NCBI RefSeq assembly: GCF_026191375.1
Contig: NZ_JAODTL010000053.1
Coordinates: forward strand, 90,787 to 154,786
Reading direction: 5' to 3'
Length of the DNA stretch: 64,000 nucleotides
From: Marinomonas pontica
GTDB lineage: Bacteria > Pseudomonadota > Gammaproteobacteria > Pseudomonadales > Marinomonadaceae
In this document: positions 41,061 through 49,884 of the stretch, piece by piece
Numbering within the stretch: position 1 is the stretch's first letter
Layout of the letters: the number at the start of each line of letters is the position of its first letter
Notes under the pieces: model-generated
Database searches by the model: none
Told to the model about the DNA's origin: nothing
What the model saw: the letters and a program-made list of their open reading frames with translations, nothing else
Translations under genes and position numbers: made by a program

Positions 41061-41249
41061 CGCGTTAAAAGATAGCAAAGATCATCACACTTTTCTGGAA
41101 GAGTTTAAGCAGGTTTAGAGCCTGTAGAAAAGCCGTGACTTTGTTTTATCCTCGTTGTGGGGGGCAAGTCGGTTCCAGCTTTGGTATCCACCTATAATTT
41201 GTGGGAATCAATAGACTGCAGTCGAACCATGCTGCGCGGATGAAAACAA

Positions 41250-41285
41250 AAAAGGCCTGCAATGCTTGAACGCATGAGGCCTTTT
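41250..41285 (-). terminator. Terminator of the choline/betaine importer operon
   Basis: AAAAGGCCT / AGGCCTTTT stem with an internal GCAATGC/CGCAT pairing, followed on the minus strand by a T run. It lies just after the ATPase gene stop. Confidence 0.85.
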
Positions 41286-41310
41286 GAGAGTTTAGTAAAT
41301 GAATGCTAAT

Positions 41311-42498
41311 TTATGCGGCTTCATCGCGACCGAAATGTTTACCAAGCAATGCGTGGTAAAAGTTGTGGTCGTTCAGTATGCCAACGCATTGACCAGCGTC
41401 TTCTAATACCATAAAGAGGTTCGAGTGATAGCGAAGCTCTACCGCATCTCGCATAGCGATGTTGGCGGGTACGATGAAAACAGTGTTCTCAGGTACATTG
41501 GCCAATACGGTGTCTGGTGTCCAGCGTGCGGTTGGGATTTCCCCAGCGGTGTTGTGAACCGATGCCAATTTACCTTCGTCCAACGTTATCCAAGTGTCAT
41601 CCGTGATGGCTGTGCCGTTTGAGTTGACCGCAAGTTCCGACAAGGGGGTCATCAATGAATTACCACGTAATACATTAAGTGGGTTGGTGTGCGCGACAAA
41701 TTTTTCCACGTATTCGGTTGCTGGGTTGAGCACGATCTGTTCTGGCGTGTCTTCCTGAATGATTCTCGCGGATTCCATTATGGCTATTTTTGAGCCAATT
41801 TTTAGTGCTTCGTCTAAGTCATGGCTCACGAAGATGATGGTTTTGTTAAGGCGCTTTTGCAGCTCGATTAGCTCATCTTGTAATTGTGAACGGATTAGTG
41901 GGTCGAGCGCAGAGAAAGGCTCATCCATCAATAATACGTCTGTGTCCATAACAAAGGCTCTGGCCAGACCAACACGTTGACGCATGCCACCAGACAATTC
42001 GTCCGGTTTCTTGTCTGCCCACTTGTCCAAGCTCACCATTTTTAGCTGTTCACGTGCTTTTTTAAGACGTTCGGGTTTTGGCATGCCTTGCATTTCTAAG
42101 CCGAAGGCGACGTTTTCAAGCACGGTGAGCCACGGCATAAGAGCAAAGCTCTGAAACACCATGGACACGCGATGTGTGCGCATGTGACGCAGCTTGGCTT
42201 CATCGCATTTGGCCATGTCAACCATGCTATCGCCGTCTCTTACAAGACAGCGACCACGAGCTATTTTATTCAAACCGTTTACGGCTCTTAATAAGGTGGA
42301 CTTGCCTGAACCAGACAAGCCCATTAATACGCAAATTTCGCCTTCATTTACTTCAATGGTGGCGTTTTGTACGCCAACCACATCACCAGTCATGCCCAAA
42401 ATTTGGTCACGAGTATGGCCTTTATCCATCAATGGAAGGGTTTTTGCTTTATTGTCACCGAAGACGATATCGACGTTTTCAATTGTTACAACAGCCAT
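41311..42498 (-). CDS. Choline/glycine betaine ABC importer ATP-binding protein
   Basis: ATPase of a ProU/OpuA/Cho-type importer. Walker A GLSGSGKSTL, signature LSGGMRQRVGLARAF and Walker B VLLMDEPFSALDP are complete; an N-terminal extension including MDKGHTRDQILGMTGDVVGV is typical of the ProV/ChoV family. The C-terminal third (about residues 280-395) looks like the regulatory CBS-type domain of this group. It is 395 residues. It lies three bases after the permease gene, last in the operon. Confidence 0.92.
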   Translation of the reverse strand: MAVVTIENVDIVFGDNKAKTLPLMDKGHTRDQILGMTGDVVGVQNATIEVNEGEICVLMGLSGSGKSTLLRAVNGLNKIARGRCLVRDGDSMVDMAKCDEAKLRHMRTHRVSMVFQSFALMPWLTVLENVAFGLEMQGMPKPERLKKAREQLKMVSLDKWADKKPDELSGGMRQRVGLARAFVMDTDVLLMDEPFSALDPLIRSQLQDELIELQKRLNKTIIFVSHDLDEALKIGSKIAIMESARIIQEDTPEQIVLNPATEYVEKFVAHTNPLNVLRGNSLMTPLSELAVNSNGTAITDDTWITLDEGKLASVHNTAGEIPTARWTPDTVLANVPENTVFIVPANIAMRDAVELRYHSNLFMVLEDAGQCVGILNDHNFYHALLGKHFGRDEAA

Positions 42499-42501
42499 AA
42501 C

Positions 42502-43347
42502 TTACCCCTCGTTTTTGGATGATGGTGATTTACAAATACGGTCTAGCATGATGGCAACCAAGACAATGGCTACACCCGCTTCAAACCCTTGGGAGATATT
42601 TACTGTATTGAGCGCTCGCACCACAGGTTTGCCTAAGCCGTCAGCGCCGACTAAGGCGGCGACAACCACCATAGATAGGGACAGCATGATACATTGAGTG
42701 ACACCGGCCATGATGTTTGGCATGGCTGCAGGCAGCTCTACTTTGTACAACAATTTGGATTTTGTGCAGCCAAACGCTAAGCCTGCCTCGATCAATTCAT
42801 TCGGTACTTTGCTTACCCCTAGGTAAGTCAAACGGATCGGCGCGGCAATGGCGAAAATGATGGTAGAAATCAAGCCCGGAACATAACCTAAGCCAAATAA
42901 AATCAGTGTTGGAATCAGATAAACAAACGTTGGGATGGTTTGCATCAAGTCCAAAATAGGGCGCAAAATGGTGTATAACCAAGGGCGATGCGCTGCAGCA
43001 ATACCAATCGGTACGCCTACCAATACGCTCATGGCGGTGGCTGAGATAACCAATACCAGCGTTTGTATGGTTTCTACCCAGTAGCCCATGTTGATAATAA
43101 GTAACAGCGACGCTGCGGCAAAAATAAGTAAGCCGATACTACGGTGAAGGAACCAGACACCGACCAGTACAATGCCAATGACAGCGATAGGGTGAACGTA
43201 TTCTATCGCATCAACCATGGTGACAATCATGGTTTCTAAGGTCATGGATACGAGGTCAAAAAAAACGGAAGCCGCAGTAACCAGCCAGTCGACAAAGCTT
43301 TCCATCCAAGCGCCAAGAGGGATTTTATTATCCGTCAGCCAATTCAT
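42502..43347 (-). CDS. Choline/glycine betaine ABC importer permease
   Basis: Integral membrane subunit of the importer, with about six hydrophobic segments. The inner-membrane-loop motif is seen in EAGLAFGCTKSKLLYKVELPAAMPNIMAG, and LDLMQTIPTFVYLIPTLILFGLG is typical of ProW/OpuAB. It is 281 residues. It lies between the substrate-binding protein and ATPase genes, in the usual order. Confidence 0.92.
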   Translation of the reverse strand: MNWLTDNKIPLGAWMESFVDWLVTAASVFFDLVSMTLETMIVTMVDAIEYVHPIAVIGIVLVGVWFLHRSIGLLIFAAASLLLIINMGYWVETIQTLVLVISATAMSVLVGVPIGIAAAHRPWLYTILRPILDLMQTIPTFVYLIPTLILFGLGYVPGLISTIIFAIAAPIRLTYLGVSKVPNELIEAGLAFGCTKSKLLYKVELPAAMPNIMAGVTQCIMLSLSMVVVAALVGADGLGKPVVRALNTVNISQGFEAGVAIVLVAIMLDRICKSPSSKNEG

Positions 43348-43427
43348 ATGTGTGTTCTCCCGATGGTTTAATGGCGCATTCTTAGCCGTGTGTGGCTAAG
43401 AATGCGATGATGCACGAGTCTTGTGAA

Positions 43428-44363
43428 TTACAAGCCTAGGTGAGATTTAACGGCGCTTAGGCCATTGCCACCGGATTGTGTGGTGACGCCTTGTAACCAA
43501 GCATCAAGAACAGCGGGGTTGGCTTTTAACCATGCTTTTGCGGCAGCATCTGGTTTTTTACCATCGTCTAGAATTGCGCCCATGATTTCGTTTTCCATAG
43601 GCAGAGTGAAGGATAGGTTCGTAATGAGTTTGCCTACGTTTGGACACTCTTGGAGGTAGCCTTTACGGATGTTGGTATGAACATTTGCGCCACCAAAGTT
43701 CGGGCCAAAGTACTCATCACCACCGGACAAGTATTCCATTTTGAAGTTGGCGTTCATCGGGTGTGGTGCCCAACCTAGGAAAGCAATCCATTTGTTACGG
43801 CGCGTGTTTCGGCTCACTTGAGAAAGCATACCCGCTTCACTGGATTCGACTAATTGAAAGTCGCCCAAGTCAAAAGCATTAGAGTCGATCATGTCTTGAA
43901 TAATGCGGTTGCCGTCATTGCCTGGTTCAATACCATAAATACGGCCAGAGAATTCTTTGCGGTGTTTCGCAATATCAGAAAAATCCGTCACACCCGCATC
44001 AAATGCGTCTTTGCTGACAGCAAGTGTGTATTTTGCGCCTACTAGGTTTGCGCCAAGGTCTTCAACCGTGCCAGCTTTAAGGTAAGGTTCGATGTCAGCC
44101 TGCATAGTTGGCATCCAGTTTCCAAGGAAAACATCGATGTCGCCATTGGCCAGTGATGTGTAAGTCACTGGAACAGACAGTAACTGAGTTTTTGTTTTGT
44201 AGCCTAGACCCTCAACAATTTCGCTGGTTACGGCTGTTGTTGCCGTAATGTCCGTCCAGCCCACATCTGAAAAGCGTACCGTTGAACAATCTGCGGCCAT
44301 CGTTAGGCCAGAAATACTGGCTACACTAATGGCTATAGCGGTCTTTTTTGCTTTATTTAACAT
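43428..44363 (-). CDS. Choline/betaine ABC importer substrate-binding protein (ChoX-like)
   Basis: Periplasmic binding protein. The signal peptide MLNKAKKTAIAISVASISG ends at LTMA before ADCSTVRFSDVGWTDITATTAV. The segment GDIDVFLGNWMPTMQADIEPYL and the aromatic residues of the choline/betaine box (for example FLGWAPHPMN, and YFGPNFGG) fit the ChoX group better than ProX. It is 311 residues. It is first of the three transport genes, downstream of the BetI-type gene on the same strand. Confidence 0.9.
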   Translation of the reverse strand: MLNKAKKTAIAISVASISGLTMAADCSTVRFSDVGWTDITATTAVTSEIVEGLGYKTKTQLLSVPVTYTSLANGDIDVFLGNWMPTMQADIEPYLKAGTVEDLGANLVGAKYTLAVSKDAFDAGVTDFSDIAKHRKEFSGRIYGIEPGNDGNRIIQDMIDSNAFDLGDFQLVESSEAGMLSQVSRNTRRNKWIAFLGWAPHPMNANFKMEYLSGGDEYFGPNFGGANVHTNIRKGYLQECPNVGKLITNLSFTLPMENEIMGAILDDGKKPDAAAKAWLKANPAVLDAWLQGVTTQSGGNGLSAVKSHLGL

Positions 44364-44512
44364 ACCCTTATCCTCTTTCTATTGAACTCAAAATCTATGA
44401 GCGAATACAGCACCATGTATCAGCACTGAACGTAAACTCCTAAAAACGGTGAGCAGCAAATAACGGTAGGCTACCCAAAAGTGTTTGATGTAAATGTCGA
44501 TATTGGATGTGT

Positions 44513-45100
44513 TTAATGATGATCTTTAAACACTAAATCCAGATAATTTTGTATTTGTGCTGCGGCCGCTTCTTTGTTGATACCGCCAGCCAACGAACCT
44601 CGCAACCACATCCCGTCGATCAATGCGGCGACAGTCAGTGCGATATTACGCGCTTCTTCTAATTCGAACTCTTCTTTTAATACGCACACGAGTGACGTGT
44701 TTAAACGCTTTGAATAGACGTTTTGTAAGCGATACAAAGAAGGTGTGTGCATAGCTGATGCCCAAAACCCCATCCAAGTCTTCACTACTTGAGGGTGTGT
44801 TTGGGATTGACTAAAACTGGCTTTAACAATGGCCATAACTTTGTGTTTGGCTGATTTGTTTTTTGTTTTTATGATTTCTTTGGACAGAACATCAAAAAAT
44901 TCACGGATCAAGCTTTTCATGGTTGCTTCGTATAAGCCGTCTTTGCCACCAAAGTAATGGTTAATGATGGCTGGCGACACGCCTGCTTTTTTGCCAATGA
45001 CACTGACAGTTGCCCCCGCAAAGCCGTATTTATCAATGGCTTTTATTGCGGCCTCGATGAGCTGAGGTTTACGTATTTCAGGCATTCCAACTTTTGGCAT
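44513..45100 (-). CDS. betI: BetI-type TetR repressor
   Basis: TetR-family repressor that responds to choline. The N-terminus MPKVGMPEIRKPQLIEAAIKA and the HTH segment GATVSVIGKKAGVSPAIINHYFGGKDGLYEATM are the BetI signature. The C-terminal LIDGMWLRGSLAGG is also conserved. It is 195 residues. A 7-4-7 palindrome lies 16 bases upstream of its start and is a likely autoregulatory operator. The importer genes follow on the same strand 150 bases later. Confidence 0.93.
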   Translation of the reverse strand: MPKVGMPEIRKPQLIEAAIKAIDKYGFAGATVSVIGKKAGVSPAIINHYFGGKDGLYEATMKSLIREFFDVLSKEIIKTKNKSAKHKVMAIVKASFSQSQTHPQVVKTWMGFWASAMHTPSLYRLQNVYSKRLNTSLVCVLKEEFELEEARNIALTVAALIDGMWLRGSLAGGINKEAAAAQIQNYLDLVFKDHH

Positions 45101-45424
45101 TCTGAGTCCTTTTTTATTAAACAGCCGTTTAATGAAAACAATACTAGGCTGATTGTGTAATTTAGGTCAACCCTTGACAAATCGAAAACTTAGTTCTCTA
45201 AGTAATTTATCTATTTGATTTAAAAGAGTTTTTGTCTTATTTAAATTTTTTTTTGTCTTTTTTGAGAGCGATTGTGTCGGTTTAAGATAAATAATAAGGA
45301 TTTTTCGGCTTGTTTTATCTCAAATGACGGCTTTGTTTTTCTTGTATCGCGTGCATTATCTCTGGAGTAAATTGCTTAGGTTATGTTAATTATGGAACGA
45401 AATATATGACTGGAGTGTGACTTT
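45101..45424. other. Divergent promoter region between betI and the C-S lyase gene
   Basis: 324 AT-rich bases. Contains the palindrome at 45116-45133; the rest has T runs but no gene that I can see. It probably carries promoters for both flanking genes. Confidence 0.7.
45116..45133. promoter_or_regulatory. Candidate BetI operator
   Basis: ATTAAAC-AGCC-GTTTAAT is a perfect inverted repeat with 7-base arms, 16 bases before the betI start. TetR-family proteins bind such sites and repress their own gene. Confidence 0.6.
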
Positions 45425-46579
45425 ATGGATTCCTTTACTGCTGTGTTCGATACTCAAATTGACAGAGCGAATACAAACAGCGACAAATGGTCTAAATACA
45501 ATGATAGCGTCATTCCAATGTGGGTGGCTGATATGGATTTTGATTCTCCTGAATGCATTAAAAACGCTATAAATCAAAGAGTTGAAAAAGGCGTTTATGG
45601 TTACACTAGCACGCCAAAAGCGCTAGAAAATGCGATTCAATCCCACCTGTTTACTCGATATCAATGGTCGGTTTCTGCTGGGCATTTAGTGCATTTGCCA
45701 GGGCTGGTGTGTGCTCTGCATTTAAGCGTTCGTGTGTTTTCAGAGGTTGGTGATGCCGTTGTGGTGCCTGGCCCCGTTTACTACCATTTAACAAAGGCGC
45801 CCTTGTTATCAGAGCGTGAGTTATTAACTGTCGATATGACGATTCAGGACGGCCGTTGGTTGCCTGATATGCCACAACTTGAAGCCGCTTGCGCGAACCC
45901 TAAAAGCAAGATGATTCTGTTATGTAATCCACATAATCCTGGTGGCACTGTTTATACAAAAGAAGAATTGTTGCGCATTCATGCGTTGGCAGAGCGGTAC
46001 GATTTGCTTGTCGTCAGCGATGAAATTCATTGCGATTTGATTTTAGACGATCTTCCTCACGTGCCGTTCGCGAGCCTTAATGAAGACGCTGCTAATAGAT
46101 GCATTACGCTAATGGCGCCAAGCAAGACGTTTAATATTGCGGGCTTGGGTTATGCTTTTGCGATCATTGAAAATACGCTGTTACGTCAGGCATTTAATCA
46201 AAGTCGTGCTGGGTTGATTCCGTCACCTAATATGCTTGGTTTGACTGCCGCCACCGCCGCCTATCAGGAAGGCCAAGAGTGGCATCGAGCTTTGCTGGCT
46301 TACTTGAGAAAAAATCGTGATTTTTTGGCACAAAGATTGTCGGCGACGCCATTAAAAATGCTGCATTTGGAGGCGACGTATTTGGCGTGGATTGATGTTT
46401 CTATGCTGTCATTAGAGGACCCTCATGCATTTTTTGTGGCGGCTGGTGTGGGCGTTTCTGATGGTAAAGATTTTGGCAATCCTGGCTATGTTCGCCTAAA
46501 CTTTGGGTGTCCCCAATCGACTCTAGACCAAGCGTTGACTCGTATAGAAAAAGCATTAATAGAGCATGCTTATATGTGA
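45425..46579 (+). CDS. MalY/PatB-type C-S lyase (PLP aminotransferase fold)
   Basis: Cystathionine beta-lyase-like enzyme splitting C-S bonds of cysteine conjugates. Motifs: VIPMWVADMDFDSPECIKNAINQRVEKGVYGYTS, HLPGLVCALHLSVRVF, LLCNPHNPGGTVY, VVSDEIHCDLIL and the PLP lysine in MAPSKTFNIAGL. It is 384 residues. It is divergent from betI; a link to sulfur-containing osmolytes is possible but not shown. Confidence 0.9.
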   Translation: MDSFTAVFDTQIDRANTNSDKWSKYNDSVIPMWVADMDFDSPECIKNAINQRVEKGVYGYTSTPKALENAIQSHLFTRYQWSVSAGHLVHLPGLVCALHLSVRVFSEVGDAVVVPGPVYYHLTKAPLLSERELLTVDMTIQDGRWLPDMPQLEAACANPKSKMILLCNPHNPGGTVYTKEELLRIHALAERYDLLVVSDEIHCDLILDDLPHVPFASLNEDAANRCITLMAPSKTFNIAGLGYAFAIIENTLLRQAFNQSRAGLIPSPNMLGLTAATAAYQEGQEWHRALLAYLRKNRDFLAQRLSATPLKMLHLEATYLAWIDVSMLSLEDPHAFFVAAGVGVSDGKDFGNPGYVRLNFGCPQSTLDQALTRIEKALIEHAYM

Positions 46580-46654
46580 TTTATTATGTTTTTCAATGGG
46601 TTAAGTCTTCATGGTTGAGGTCCTTTTTATGTGTAACTTTAAAGAGAGGATTTT

Positions 46655-47047
46655 ATGTTGACCTTAACATCGAGTGACTTTGTGCAGCAGTATGTTCAGC
46701 ATGCTGCGCCTGCAATGCGGGCAGATTTGCTGGAAATCATTGATATGATGGAGCTCATTGCGCCAGAGGCTGAATTGGTCAATGGCCTTGGTATTCCGTA
46801 TTTTCAACAAAATGCGAGTTGGCTTTATGGTGTGGCAGCGCGGGCAGATCATTTGTGCGTGTATTTCTCCGATTTAAGCGTTTTATACCCGTTTGTTGAT
46901 CGATTGCCCCACGCTCAATTTGGAAATAATTGCCTTATTATTCATTGTTTGGATGACATAAATCTCAACGTACTTGCTGAGCTTTTAGGGCAAATTAAGG
47001 TGCATTTTTTACTGAATCATCGAGCTGGTGGTACGCTTGTCCAGTAG
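46655..47047 (+). CDS. DUF1801-like small protein
   Basis: A 130-residue soluble protein. The segment LLEIIDMMELIAPEAELVNGLGIPYFQQNASWLYGVAARADHLCVYFSD follows the DUF1801/YdhG pattern (a GIPxF motif then an aromatic strand), whose function is unknown. The ATG at 46655 has GAGAGG just upstream. It follows the C-S lyase on the same strand. Confidence 0.65.
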   Translation: MLTLTSSDFVQQYVQHAAPAMRADLLEIIDMMELIAPEAELVNGLGIPYFQQNASWLYGVAARADHLCVYFSDLSVLYPFVDRLPHAQFGNNCLIIHCLDDINLNVLAELLGQIKVHFLLNHRAGGTLVQ

Positions 47048-47098
47048 CGTGGTGATGGTGCAACGATGTTTCGAATTATGATGTTAGGTTGTCATTAA

Positions 47099-47887
47099 AT
47101 GGTGGATTTCAACGCGCGCATAAGTGTGTTTATCGTGGTCTTTTTCGTATTGGTGGTATGGCAATGGGCTCGCCCTCGAGGAGCCTTGTTACAATGGAAG
47201 TCACGCTGGCGCCACAACGTTTCATTGTTTGCGCTTGGGGCGCTTTGTGTTCGTCTAGTTCAGCCTGTGTTGCTGTCAATGGTGGCGTTTTTAGGACAGG
47301 GTGTTGGCGTATTTGAGGTATTGGCGCTGCCTTTCTGGGTTATCGTATTGCTGAGTATAGTATGCTTGGATTGTCTTATTTATTGGCAGCATCGTTTGTT
47401 CCATCGGGTGCCGGCTTTGTGGCGCTTGCACCGCGTTCATCATTCAGATCCTGAGTTGGATGTCAGCTCGGCAGTGCGGTTTCATCCTATTGAAATTTTA
47501 TTGTCTCTTGTGATTAAAGCCTTCGCCATCTTTTTGCTGGGGATTCCTATTGAGGCGATTTTGGCGTTCGATATCTTGTTAAACGCTTCTGCCATGTTTA
47601 ATCACACAAATATTAGATTGCCTGTTAAGATCGAACAATGGCTTAAGTTGTTGGTGGTTACGCCTGATATGCACCGGATTCATCATTCGAGAGTGAGCAT
47701 TGAAGCGAACAGCAATTATGGTTTTTTCCTAAGTGTTTGGGATGCGTTTTTTAAAAGCAAAAGGAATTGTGCATTAGAAGGAGATGAGTGCTTAAAAATA
47801 GGTCTGCCTGATACGAGTTTGTATCAACCTACATCGTTAAAAGAAGTATTGGTGATGCCTTTTAGAGGTTCTAAAGGGTTTCGTTAA
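47099..47887 (+). CDS. Sterol desaturase / fatty acid hydroxylase family protein
   Basis: Membrane di-iron oxygenase. The three histidine clusters are present: HRLFH, HRVHH (in LWRLHRVHHSD) and HRIHH (in TPDMHRIHHSR). Several hydrophobic segments span the N-terminal half, and the C-terminal YGFFLSVWDAFF is typical. It is 262 residues. The substrate is not known for the bacterial family. There is no strong ribosome site at the ATG. Confidence 0.9.
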   Translation: MVDFNARISVFIVVFFVLVVWQWARPRGALLQWKSRWRHNVSLFALGALCVRLVQPVLLSMVAFLGQGVGVFEVLALPFWVIVLLSIVCLDCLIYWQHRLFHRVPALWRLHRVHHSDPELDVSSAVRFHPIEILLSLVIKAFAIFLLGIPIEAILAFDILLNASAMFNHTNIRLPVKIEQWLKLLVVTPDMHRIHHSRVSIEANSNYGFFLSVWDAFFKSKRNCALEGDECLKIGLPDTSLYQPTSLKEVLVMPFRGSKGFR

Positions 47888-47920
47888 AGACGAATTGAGC
47901 AGAATAAATTAGGAAATGTC

Positions 47921-48589
47921 ATGAGTTATCACGAAGTGAATTTTATAGAAATGCGTATTATTGGTTGTCTCATGGAAAAAGAGATAACGACTCCCGATCA
48001 ATATCCGCTTAGCGTTAATGCCCTGGTTAATGCCTGTAATCAAAAATCCAATCGCGATCCTGTCACGCAATTGTCCGAGTTGGACGTACAAGATGCCTTA
48101 GATGCATTAGTGTCTCGAGGGTTGGTGACCGAAATTAATGCGTCGAACAGTCGCGTGAGTAAATATCAGCATAGGTTCTGCAATACCGAGTTCTCTGATC
48201 TGCAATTAACGCCTGCCGAAACCGCCATTGTGTGTCTGATGTTTGTCCGAGGTGCTCAAACACCGGGTGAGTTTCGTTCCCGTAGCGGACGCTTGCACAC
48301 GTTTCAGTCCAGAGAGGAAGTGGAATCCGCTTTGTTGTCTCTTCAGAACAAAACGGGTGGTCCTTATGTGTGCCAGCTTCCTAAGGAGCCGGGTAAGCGC
48401 GAGCAACGATATCAAGAGTGTTTTTGCACGGACTCTGAACGTCCAACTAACACGTCTGCTGAGCCTTCTTCCTCTGCGAATGATGATGAATATACGCAAC
48501 AGCTGGAAGCTAAGGTATTGGAACTGGAAGCACGAATTGTCACATTAAATGAGCGGATTCAAGAGCTTGAAAATGCCAGTGGACTATAA
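47921..48589 (+). CDS. yceH: UPF0502 (YceH) family protein
   Basis: DUF480 protein with two winged-helix units: FIEMRIIGCLMEKEITTPDQYPLSVNALVNACNQKSNRDPV and TPAETAIVCLMFVRGAQTPGEFRSRSGRLHTF, the family's strongest signature. The C-terminal 30 residues (LEAKVLELEARIVTLNERIQELE) form a coiled coil. It is 222 residues. The function is unknown. The ATG has AGGAAA upstream. Confidence 0.92.
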   Translation: MSYHEVNFIEMRIIGCLMEKEITTPDQYPLSVNALVNACNQKSNRDPVTQLSELDVQDALDALVSRGLVTEINASNSRVSKYQHRFCNTEFSDLQLTPAETAIVCLMFVRGAQTPGEFRSRSGRLHTFQSREEVESALLSLQNKTGGPYVCQLPKEPGKREQRYQECFCTDSERPTNTSAEPSSSANDDEYTQQLEAKVLELEARIVTLNERIQELENASGL

Positions 48590-48736
48590 TCTTCTTTAAC
48601 GTCAAACTTAGTGCGATTTTTTTGGCACCCATTGCTTTTGTATTCCCATTGATATTGTGATGTGGGGAATGGGGTGCGTTAGTGCAACAGCGTCTTGGAC
48701 GCTAATGCTATTGATGACAGTTATGGGGAGAATCCT

Positions 48737-49801
48737 ATGAAGAAGGTACGCTGGGGTATTATTGGTACGGGCCATATTGCTCATTTATTCGCGAGCGATT
48801 TTTGCCATGTCAAAGCCGGCGAACTTCGTGCGGTGGCTTCTCGTGATAAAGCGTCTGCAGACCGATTTTCGGCAGAATTTGATATTGAGTTGGCGTTTGT
48901 TGATTATTTTTCGCTGATCAACAGCAATGAAGTCGATGTTATTTATATTGCCACACCGCATGTGTATCACTATGACTTGGCAAAAGCCTGCATTATGGCC
49001 GGAAAAGCCGTGTTGTGTGAAAAGCCATTTACCATCAATGAAGCGCAATCTAGGGAATTATATGATCTAGCTTTAGAGCGTAACGTTTTCGTGATGGAAG
49101 CGATGTGGACGCGCTTCAACCCTGTCATCGAGCAAGTGCTTGAATGGGTGGAAGAAGGGGAAATAGGCACGTTGAATAGCATTCAAGCGAGCTTTAATTT
49201 CTTGGCACCGACAGACCCAAATCATCGCTTGATGAATCTTGAGCTTGGCGGCGGCGCGTTGTTGGACATTGGTATATACCCTGTGTTTCTTGCTCAACTC
49301 TTTTTTGGCAAGCCCGATTTTGTGCAAAACCAAGCGGTGATCGGTGACACGGATGTGGACTTGTTTGAGCAGATTCTTTTGGGTTGGGAAAGCGGTCAAT
49401 TGGCGTCTTTGGATGCCTCGCTGATTTCTTGTAACCCGAACCGTGCAACGTTATCGGGCTCTGAGGGCTTCATAGAAATTGACTCAGAATGGTTCAAGGC
49501 AAAATCGTGTCGTATTGTTCGTTCGGATAATACTGAGCGAGCCGTTGAGTTTGATTTTCCGGGTAACGGGTATCAATTCGAAGCCGATGAAGTCAATCGC
49601 TGTCTTGAAGAGGGGCTGATTCAAAGCCCAAATCACAGCTGGCAGGACAGTTTAGAGCTGATCGCTACCTTGGATGAAGTGCGTCAAGATATTGGTTTGT
49701 ATTATCCAGGGGAAAGTATGCCAAGCGACGATCATCATCACCATCATGATGAAGATGTACACGACCATCATCACGAACACAGCCACCACCATAAACACTA
49801 A
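48737..49801 (+). CDS. Gfo/Idh/MocA oxidoreductase with histidine-rich tail
   Basis: NAD(P)-dependent sugar or diol dehydrogenase-like enzyme. The Rossmann motif is RWGIIGTGHIAHLFASDF, and the conserved dehydrogenase segment is VLCEKPFTINEAQSRELYDLALERNVFVMEAMWTRFNP, with the EKP motif. GGGALLDIGIYPVFLA is also typical. The protein would normally end near GLYYPGES; here it carries about 24 further residues made almost only of His, Asp and Glu. ATG 48737 has GGGGAGA upstream, so an earlier ATG at 48695 is less likely. It is about 354 residues. The substrate is not identifiable. Confidence 0.88.
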   Translation: MKKVRWGIIGTGHIAHLFASDFCHVKAGELRAVASRDKASADRFSAEFDIELAFVDYFSLINSNEVDVIYIATPHVYHYDLAKACIMAGKAVLCEKPFTINEAQSRELYDLALERNVFVMEAMWTRFNPVIEQVLEWVEEGEIGTLNSIQASFNFLAPTDPNHRLMNLELGGGALLDIGIYPVFLAQLFFGKPDFVQNQAVIGDTDVDLFEQILLGWESGQLASLDASLISCNPNRATLSGSEGFIEIDSEWFKAKSCRIVRSDNTERAVEFDFPGNGYQFEADEVNRCLEEGLIQSPNHSWQDSLELIATLDEVRQDIGLYYPGESMPSDDHHHHHDEDVHDHHHEHSHHHKH

Positions 49802-49820
49802 ACCTGTTTAGGGTAAGCAA

Positions 49821-49854
49821 AAAAAACCTCTTCTCACGCGAGAAGAGGTTTTTT
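49821..49854. terminator. Bidirectional terminator, oxidoreductase and suhB
   Basis: AACCTCTTCTC / GAGAAGAGGTT stem with a short loop, A run before and T6 after, between two convergent genes. Confidence 0.92.
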
Positions 49855-49884
49855 AAATTTGTACTTATCTAAAGGGTCGTAAGC

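Larger units (their letters stand above)
40925..41310. other. Intergenic region with direct repeats and terminator
   Basis: This 386-base gap lies between the MFS start and the end of the ABC importer operon. It holds the 14-bp direct repeat pair (41025-41038, 41047-41060) near the MFS promoter side and the importer's terminator (41250-41285). I see no gene in the middle. Confidence 0.75.
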
